Assembly (NCBI GenBank): GCA_035648055.1
Contig: DASRMF010000039.1
Location: 1-10,139 of the forward strand
DNA from: Sediminicultor sp035648055
GTDB taxonomy: Bacteria; Atribacterota; Phoenicimicrobiia; Phoenicimicrobiales; Phoenicimicrobiaceae
Direction of reading: 5' to 3'
Length of the DNA stretch: 10,139 nucleotides
Under the pieces are notes generated by a model. The model was not told the DNA's origin. It did no database searches and saw only the letters and a program-made list of their open reading frames with translations. Positions 6,133-10,139 of this stretch are shown one piece after another (the first letter of the stretch is position 1; the number at the start of each line of letters is the position of its first letter). The position numbers and the translations under genes are program-made.

Positions 6133-7113
6133 ATGTTTGAGTTATTGATTCCGTTGATTCCAATTATCGTAGTTATTTTTATAATCTATATTTTCTTTCA
6201 ATTTATACCGGTAGGATTATGGATTTCAGCTATAGCGGCAGGAGTAAAAGTGGGGATTTTTACTTTGGTGGGTATGAGACTTAGAAGAGTACCGCCTCAG
6301 AAGATCGTAAATGCTTTAATAAAAGCCACCAAAGCTGGTTTGACCATTTCTATTGATAAATTGGAAGCACATTTCTTAGCTGGGGGAGATGTTGACCGAG
6401 TAATAGATTCCTTGATTGCTGCTGAGAGAGCCGGCCTTAATTTAACCTTTGAAAAAGCAACAGCTATTGATTTAGCCGGTAGAAATGTCTTAGAAGCAGT
6501 TCAAATGAGTGTAAACCCGAAAGTAATAAAAACCCCGATAGTAGCAGCTGTTGCTAAAAATGGTATTCAAGTTATGGCAACTGCCAGGGTGACGGTAAGA
6601 GCAAATATTGAACGATTGGTGGGAGGAGCCGGTGAGGAGACAATTATAGCCAGAGTAGGAGAAGGAATTGTTACTACTATTGGTTCAGCAGTAACCCATA
6701 AAAATGTCTTAGAAAATCCGGATAATATTTCCAAGACTGTCTTAAAAAAAGGTTTAGATGCCGGGACTGCTTTTGAGATATTATCTATCGATATTGCTGA
6801 TGTTGATGTAGGTAAAAATATTGGTGCAATGCTGCAGACTGATCAAGCAGAAGCTGATAAGAAGATTGCTCAGGCCAAGGCTGAACAGAGAAGGGCCTTA
6901 GCAGTAGCTCAGGAGCAGGAAATGAAGGCCAGAGTTCAGGAAATGAGAGCAAAGGTGGTAGAAGCAGAAGCAGAAGTTCCCAAAGCAATTGCAGAAGCTT
7001 TAAGAACCGGAAAGTTAGGAGTAATGGATTATTACAATTTAAAGAATATCATGGCTGATACTTCTATGCGGGATAGTATTTCTGAGACCTCAAAGAAGAA
7101 AGAAAATAAGTAA
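6133..7113 (+). CDS. floA: flotillin-like membrane scaffold protein FloA
   Basis: This is FloA (YqfA), 326 aa, close to the usual 320-331 aa. It forms foci in the membrane and organises functional microdomains that house signalling and wall-synthesis machinery. The N-terminal hydrophobic segments (about 4-24 and 27-47) form the membrane anchor. Family sequences follow: GMRLRRVPP (47-55), FLAGGDVDRVIDSLIAAERAGL, DLAGRNVLEAVQMSVNP and IGAMLQTDQAEADKKIAQAKAEQRR. A long Ala/Glu-rich heptad region (about 237-290) is the coiled coil, and a Lys-rich tail ends the protein. The start ATG 6133 has GAGGT (6123-6127) 5 nt upstream. It sits directly after nfeD, the conserved partner pair. No separate promoter or terminator was found in the 79-nt gap. 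Confidence 0.97.
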   Translation: MFELLIPLIPIIVVIFIIYIFFQFIPVGLWISAIAAGVKVGIFTLVGMRLRRVPPQKIVNALIKATKAGLTISIDKLEAHFLAGGDVDRVIDSLIAAERAGLNLTFEKATAIDLAGRNVLEAVQMSVNPKVIKTPIVAAVAKNGIQVMATARVTVRANIERLVGGAGEETIIARVGEGIVTTIGSAVTHKNVLENPDNISKTVLKKGLDAGTAFEILSIDIADVDVGKNIGAMLQTDQAEADKKIAQAKAEQRRALAVAQEQEMKARVQEMRAKVVEAEAEVPKAIAEALRTGKLGVMDYYNLKNIMADTSMRDSISETSKKKENK

Positions 7114-7150
7114 GATAATATTGTTTTACTTAAAAAGGATATAATGAACA

Positions 7151-7606
7151 ATGTCATTAGTTTCATATATATTTATTTTCTATATTATAATAAGCTTGTT
7201 AAGCCGGATAGGAAATAAGAAAAGAAGATCTTATAGCTTAATGCGGAAAGAAAAAGATGATTCTATCCCGGTATTTTCGGAAATTCTGGATGAAGCAGGT
7301 TCACCAGAGGATAAGATTAACATAAAACAAATTGATAATATAGAAAAAAAGGATAAGATTATTATAGATGACGAGGTTAAAGAATTTTATAAGGACAAAA
7401 GTGAGGATAAAGAGAAAGAAGTTTTAGCTGAAAAGTCGGCAGTAGAAGATAGGGAAGAGATTTCATCTGGCAGGGGAAGCGAATTGGAAATATATTTATC
7501 TGATAATATTCTAATTAACGCAATAATATTATCAGAAATAATTGCGCCACCTAGAGCTTTAAGGCCTTATTTTACGAAAGCAGGGAAATATAATAGAAAA
7601 AGATAA
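7151..7606 (+). CDS. small membrane-anchored protein of unknown function with SEIIAPPRALRPY motif
   Basis: I do not recognise a named family. The 151-aa protein has one N-terminal membrane segment (about 3-19), then a basic patch (NKKRRSYSLMRK, 22-33) that suggests the rest faces the cytoplasm. A strongly charged Lys/Glu/Asp-rich linker (about 34-110), probably disordered, leads to a C-terminal segment LSDNILINAIILSEIIAPPRALRPY (116-140). That segment looks like a short conserved module; small single-pass Bacillota proteins with a related SEILGPPRA ending exist in my memory, but I cannot confirm this. The start ATG 7151 has AAAGG (7134-7138) 12 nt upstream; an ATG at 7144 opens another frame that stops after about 24 codons. 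It lies where yqfB, yqfC and yqfD are found in B. subtilis. Its 3' end overlaps the start of phoH. Confidence 0.8.
   Translation: MSLVSYIFIFYIIISLLSRIGNKKRRSYSLMRKEKDDSIPVFSEILDEAGSPEDKINIKQIDNIEKKDKIIIDDEVKEFYKDKSEDKEKEVLAEKSAVEDREEISSGRGSELEIYLSDNILINAIILSEIIAPPRALRPYFTKAGKYNRKR
7582..7595 (+). promoter_or_regulatory. probable phoH ribosome site and AUA start
   Basis: AGGG (7582-7585) lies 7 nt before an AUA codon at 7593, which opens phoH at the position where homologues start. No ATG, GTG or TTG occurs in this frame between the stop codon at 7560-7562 and ATG 7857. Another candidate is AUU 7569, after AAGG (7561-7564). Both lie inside the end of the preceding gene, so initiation is probably coupled to its termination at 7604-7606. 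Confidence 0.45.
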
Positions 7607-8579
7607 AAATATAAGTAAAAATATATTAATTAATAATAAAAATGAGCTAAGAGAACTTTTTGGGCAATATGATGAAAATATCAAACTTATCAACCAACAT
7701 TTTACTATAGGGATATCGACCCAAAATGATAGCAAGTTAGTTGTTTCGGGGATAAAGAGCGAGACGGATAAGGCTGTAAAAATAATTGAAGGACTTCTCT
7801 CTATAATCAGGAAGGGGCATCCACTTTCAATAGCACAGGTAAAATACCATGTCGAAATGTTTCAGAATAACCAGCCTGTAGATTGGAAATTATTATACAA
7901 AGACGTGATTCGCGTTTTTAAAAAAGATAAAGAGATTAAGCCAAAAACTTTAGGTCAACAGAAATACATAGAAGCAGTTAGAAAGAATGATATTGTCTTT
8001 GCTATCGGACCTGCTGGGACGGGAAAGACTTACTTAGCAGTAGCCATTGCCCTGTCTACCCTAAAGAATGAGGAAGTGGATAGAATAATTTTGGTTAGAC
8101 CGGCGGTAGAAGCCGGGGAAAGTTTAGGTTATTTACCCGGAGATTTACTGGAAAAGATAGACCCCTATTTTCGCCCCTTATATGATGCAATGTACGAGAT
8201 GATGCCTTCCGAAAAATTCCAAAAGTATATGGAAAGAGGGATAATAGAAATAGCCCCTTTAACCTATATGAGGGGAAGAACCTTAAATAATTCCTTTATT
8301 ATCCTGGATGATGCTCAAAATACTACTTTGGGTCAGATGAAGATGTTTTTAACCCGATTTGGTTTTGGTTCTAAAGTTATAATCAACGGAGATATTACTC
8401 AGATAGATTTACAACTTAAAGAACATTCCGGATTAATAAGAGTGGAAAGGATACTTAAAAAGATAAAAGGTATCGAATTTGTATATCTTAATGATCGGGA
8501 TGTGGTAAGACACAGATTGGTTCAGGAGATTATCCGTGCTTATGAAAGGGAAGATTTACGGAACCAGAAAAAGGAGTAA
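7593..8579 (+). CDS. phoH: PhoH-family ATPase with N-terminal KH-like region and non-canonical start
   Basis: This is a PhoH (YbeZ-type) ATPase, predicted RNA-associated, usually encoded near ybeY and linked to rRNA maturation. Read from AUA 7593 it has 328 aa, close to the B. subtilis protein. The N-terminal domain (1-88) is plainly homologous: NELRELFGQYDENIKLINQHFTIGIS, then a SGIKSETDKAV segment and RKGHPLSIAQVKYHVEM. The ATPase core has LGQQKYIEAV (120-129), Walker A GPAGTGKT (139-146), LVRPAVEAGESLGYLPGDL, and a Walker B FIILDDAQNTT in which the usual DE pair is DD (239-240). The arginine motif RHRLVQEI follows near the end. ATG 7857 (residue 89) would delete the whole N-terminal domain, so a rare start, an indel or frameshift is more likely than a truncated protein. 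It overlaps the preceding gene by 14 nt. Confidence 0.92.
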   Translation: MEKDKNISKNILINNKNELRELFGQYDENIKLINQHFTIGISTQNDSKLVVSGIKSETDKAVKIIEGLLSIIRKGHPLSIAQVKYHVEMFQNNQPVDWKLLYKDVIRVFKKDKEIKPKTLGQQKYIEAVRKNDIVFAIGPAGTGKTYLAVAIALSTLKNEEVDRIILVRPAVEAGESLGYLPGDLLEKIDPYFRPLYDAMYEMMPSEKFQKYMERGIIEIAPLTYMRGRTLNNSFIILDDAQNTTLGQMKMFLTRFGFGSKVIINGDITQIDLQLKEHSGLIRVERILKKIKGIEFVYLNDRDVVRHRLVQEIIRAYEREDLRNQKKE

Positions 8580-8588
8580 TGCAATCTC

Positions 8589-10139
8589 ATGAAACTATAT
8601 GATAAATGGAATAAATGGAAAAGTGGAGATAAAATTTCAGGTAAAAATATGCAAAAGAAAAAATTGATTGATAAAAATATAATACAAAAAATATCTATAT
8701 TTTTTATTTTGTTAATCGTTATTACCCTCGTTCTGTCTATTAATTTTTTCCCGGATAAAATTCTTTTGAAAGAAGGGCAAATCTGCACGAAAGATATTCT
8801 GTCCCCGGGTGATTTTGAATTTGCAGATGTAGAAGCAACGCAAAATTTAAGAGGAAAAGCTGCCAAATCGATAAAAGAAGTATATGATTTAAATTTAGCC
8901 AATATTGAAAGTGTTGAAAAACAAATAGACACTCTATTTTCAAAGATAAAAGAATACCAAATAATGGAAACTGATAGGAAATTGACAGATGCTGAGTTAA
9001 ACGAAATGGCTAATGAAATAAATGAAGATTTAGGATTATATATTAGTGAACAGGTCATAGTAGGTTGTCTCCAACTGGATAATTTATCTTTAGAGAAAAT
9101 AAAGATAGATACTAAAAGTTCCTTGAGAAAAATTATGGAACAAGGAATTAAGATAGATGATTTAGAAAATGCTAATAAACAATTAATTAGAGAGATTAGT
9201 GAGATTTCCCTTGATCATCATGATGCCCTGATTGCCAGCGAGATTGCTACCTCTTTGCTTCTACCAAGCTTATTTTTAAATGAAGAAGATACAGAAAAAA
9301 GACGTCAGGAAGCCATCGCTTCAGTAGATGATGTTACAAGAACAATTCAAAAAGGGCAGATAATTATAAGAAAAGGAGAAGTGACAACTTCGGAAGGTAT
9401 CGCTATTCTTAATGCTTTAGGTCTAAAAAATCCTAAGATAAATTTTTCCAATATTGTAGGCATAATTATGATTACTGCGATCTGCCTTTTAGTGGTCTTT
9501 TTATATTTAAACTACTTTTATTCTGCTATTTATGAAAATGTAAACAAATTGATATTACTGGGTATTATTTCTATTTTTGTTGTTTTGCTCGCTAAAATAG
9601 CAAGTCAAGCATCTGGATATTTGATGCCCATTGCTTCTGCCTCAATGTTAATTGCCATATCTTTAAGTCCCAATATTGCCATATTGCTCACGGTCATATT
9701 AAGCTTGTTAATAGGATTTATTCCGGGAGGCGGATTAAATTATATTTTAGTCTCGGTAATTAGCGGGATAGTAGCTATATATAGTATTCGGAAAGCCACC
9801 CAAAGGTCAAGCCTGACCCGTGCAGGGTTAATTATTGCCGGAGTTAATATCATTACTATATCAGCTTTGGGTTTAATCAATAATGTAGGTTATTATCTGA
9901 TTTTACAAAACAATCTATGGGGAGTGTTAAACGGTTTTTTAGCAGTCATTCTGACTATCGGAATTCTACCTTTTTTAGAAAGCTATTTCGATATTACTAC
10001 CTCTTTTAAACTGATGGAATTATCTAATCCTAACCAGCCTTTACTGAAAAAGATGATATTGGAAGCGCCGGGGACATATCATCACAGCATAGTTGTGGGA
10101 AATCTGTCTGAGACTGCTGCCGAAGAGATTGAGGGTAAT
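8589..10139 (+). CDS. 7TM-HD cyclic-dinucleotide phosphodiesterase (PgpH/YqfF type), cut by the window edge
   Basis: The first 517 codons of a 7TM receptor with intracellular HD hydrolase domain run open to the right edge. Listeria PgpH of this family degrades cyclic di-AMP. A charged cytoplasmic start (1-34) is followed by TM1 (about 35-54), then the extracytoplasmic 7TM-HDED domain (about 55-285), opening with KEGQICTKDILSPGDFEF (61-78) and containing QKGQIIIRKGE near its end. The 7TM block (about 288-465) includes the IPGGGLNY loop. The HD domain begins with LSNPNQPLLKKMILEAPGTYHHSIVVGNLSE; H499 of YHHS is the probable first metal ligand, and the HD pair itself lies beyond the edge. The start ATG 8589 has AAGGAG (8571-8576) 12 nt upstream; ATG 8579 is out of frame and stops after seven codons. 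It follows phoH by 9 nt, a conserved order. Confidence 0.95.
   Translation, partial: MKLYDKWNKWKSGDKISGKNMQKKKLIDKNIIQKISIFFILLIVITLVLSINFFPDKILLKEGQICTKDILSPGDFEFADVEATQNLRGKAAKSIKEVYDLNLANIESVEKQIDTLFSKIKEYQIMETDRKLTDAELNEMANEINEDLGLYISEQVIVGCLQLDNLSLEKIKIDTKSSLRKIMEQGIKIDDLENANKQLIREISEISLDHHDALIASEIATSLLLPSLFLNEEDTEKRRQEAIASVDDVTRTIQKGQIIIRKGEVTTSEGIAILNALGLKNPKINFSNIVGIIMITAICLLVVFLYLNYFYSAIYENVNKLILLGIISIFVVLLAKIASQASGYLMPIASASMLIAISLSPNIAILLTVILSLLIGFIPGGGLNYILVSVISGIVAIYSIRKATQRSSLTRAGLIIAGVNIITISALGLINNVGYYLILQNNLWGVLNGFLAVILTIGILPFLESYFDITTSFKLMELSNPNQPLLKKMILEAPGTYHHSIVVGNLSETAAEEIEGN

Noticed and set aside
7857..8579. phoH starting at ATG 7857 (240 aa)
   Set aside because: This removes a clearly homologous N-terminal domain encoded in the same frame just upstream, and no ribosome site precedes 7857 at a useful distance.
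8540..9058. 172-codon minus-strand open frame
   Set aside because: It lies opposite the end of phoH and the 7TM-HD gene, both strongly supported; its Ser/Phe/Ile-rich translation is typical of antisense reading of AT-rich genes.
1..10139. CRISPR array, insertion sequence, prophage or defence island
   Set aside because: No regular spaced repeats, transposase, integrase or nuclease genes are seen; all long frames are housekeeping or envelope genes.

Overview
The window is an AT-rich bacterial chromosome segment (roughly one-third G+C by eye) made of housekeeping and envelope genes. The order rpsU - yqeY - nfeD - floA - (small membrane protein) - phoH - 7TM-HD phosphodiesterase is the block known from Bacillota such as Bacillus subtilis and from related deep-branching lineages. 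The sporulation genes yqfC/yqfD, which sit between floA and phoH in spore formers, are absent. I therefore infer a non-sporulating Bacillota-like or deep-branching (for example Atribacterota-like) anaerobe, with low certainty at phylum level. I see no insertion sequence, prophage, CRISPR array, toxin-antitoxin pair or defence system.

Layout. (1) 7-82, minus strand: tRNA-Gly(CCC) with encoded CCA and a clear sigma-70-type promoter. (2) 194-2402, plus strand: a VanW/G5 envelope protein, then a secreted AstE/AspA-type metallohydrolase, ending at a bidirectional terminator (2433-2463). (3) 2504-3616, minus strand: a membrane-anchored SurA/PrsA-type foldase that converges on that terminator. (4) 3617-3951: a divergent control region with back-to-back promoters and a structured rpsU leader. 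(5) 3952-4608: rpsU-yqeY, closed by a long hairpin terminator (4613-4668). (6) 4713 to the right edge: nfeD, floA, a small membrane-anchored protein of unknown function, phoH and the 5' three-quarters of a 7TM-HD gene, all on the plus strand with short gaps or overlaps.

How the genes fit together. NfeD (membrane ClpP-like protease with an OB domain) and FloA (flotillin-like scaffold) are a known partner pair that organises membrane microdomains. PhoH and the 7TM-HD protein (PgpH-type cyclic di-AMP phosphodiesterase) usually precede ybeY in a ribosome/RNA maturation and envelope signalling cluster. The left part supplies envelope functions: VanW, a zinc hydrolase and an extracytoplasmic foldase.

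Most interesting observations. The rpsU mRNA leader can form a 12+5 bp hairpin (3872-3919). Its 11-nt loop is complementary over 8 bases to the rpsU Shine-Dalgarno region (3943-3950), which predicts a pseudoknot and hence translational (auto)regulation of S21. Second, phoH has a conserved N-terminal region of about 88 codons with no ATG, GTG or TTG in frame; it seems to start at an AUA (7593) or another non-canonical codon overlapping the upstream gene, so an ATG-only annotation at 7857 would truncate it.
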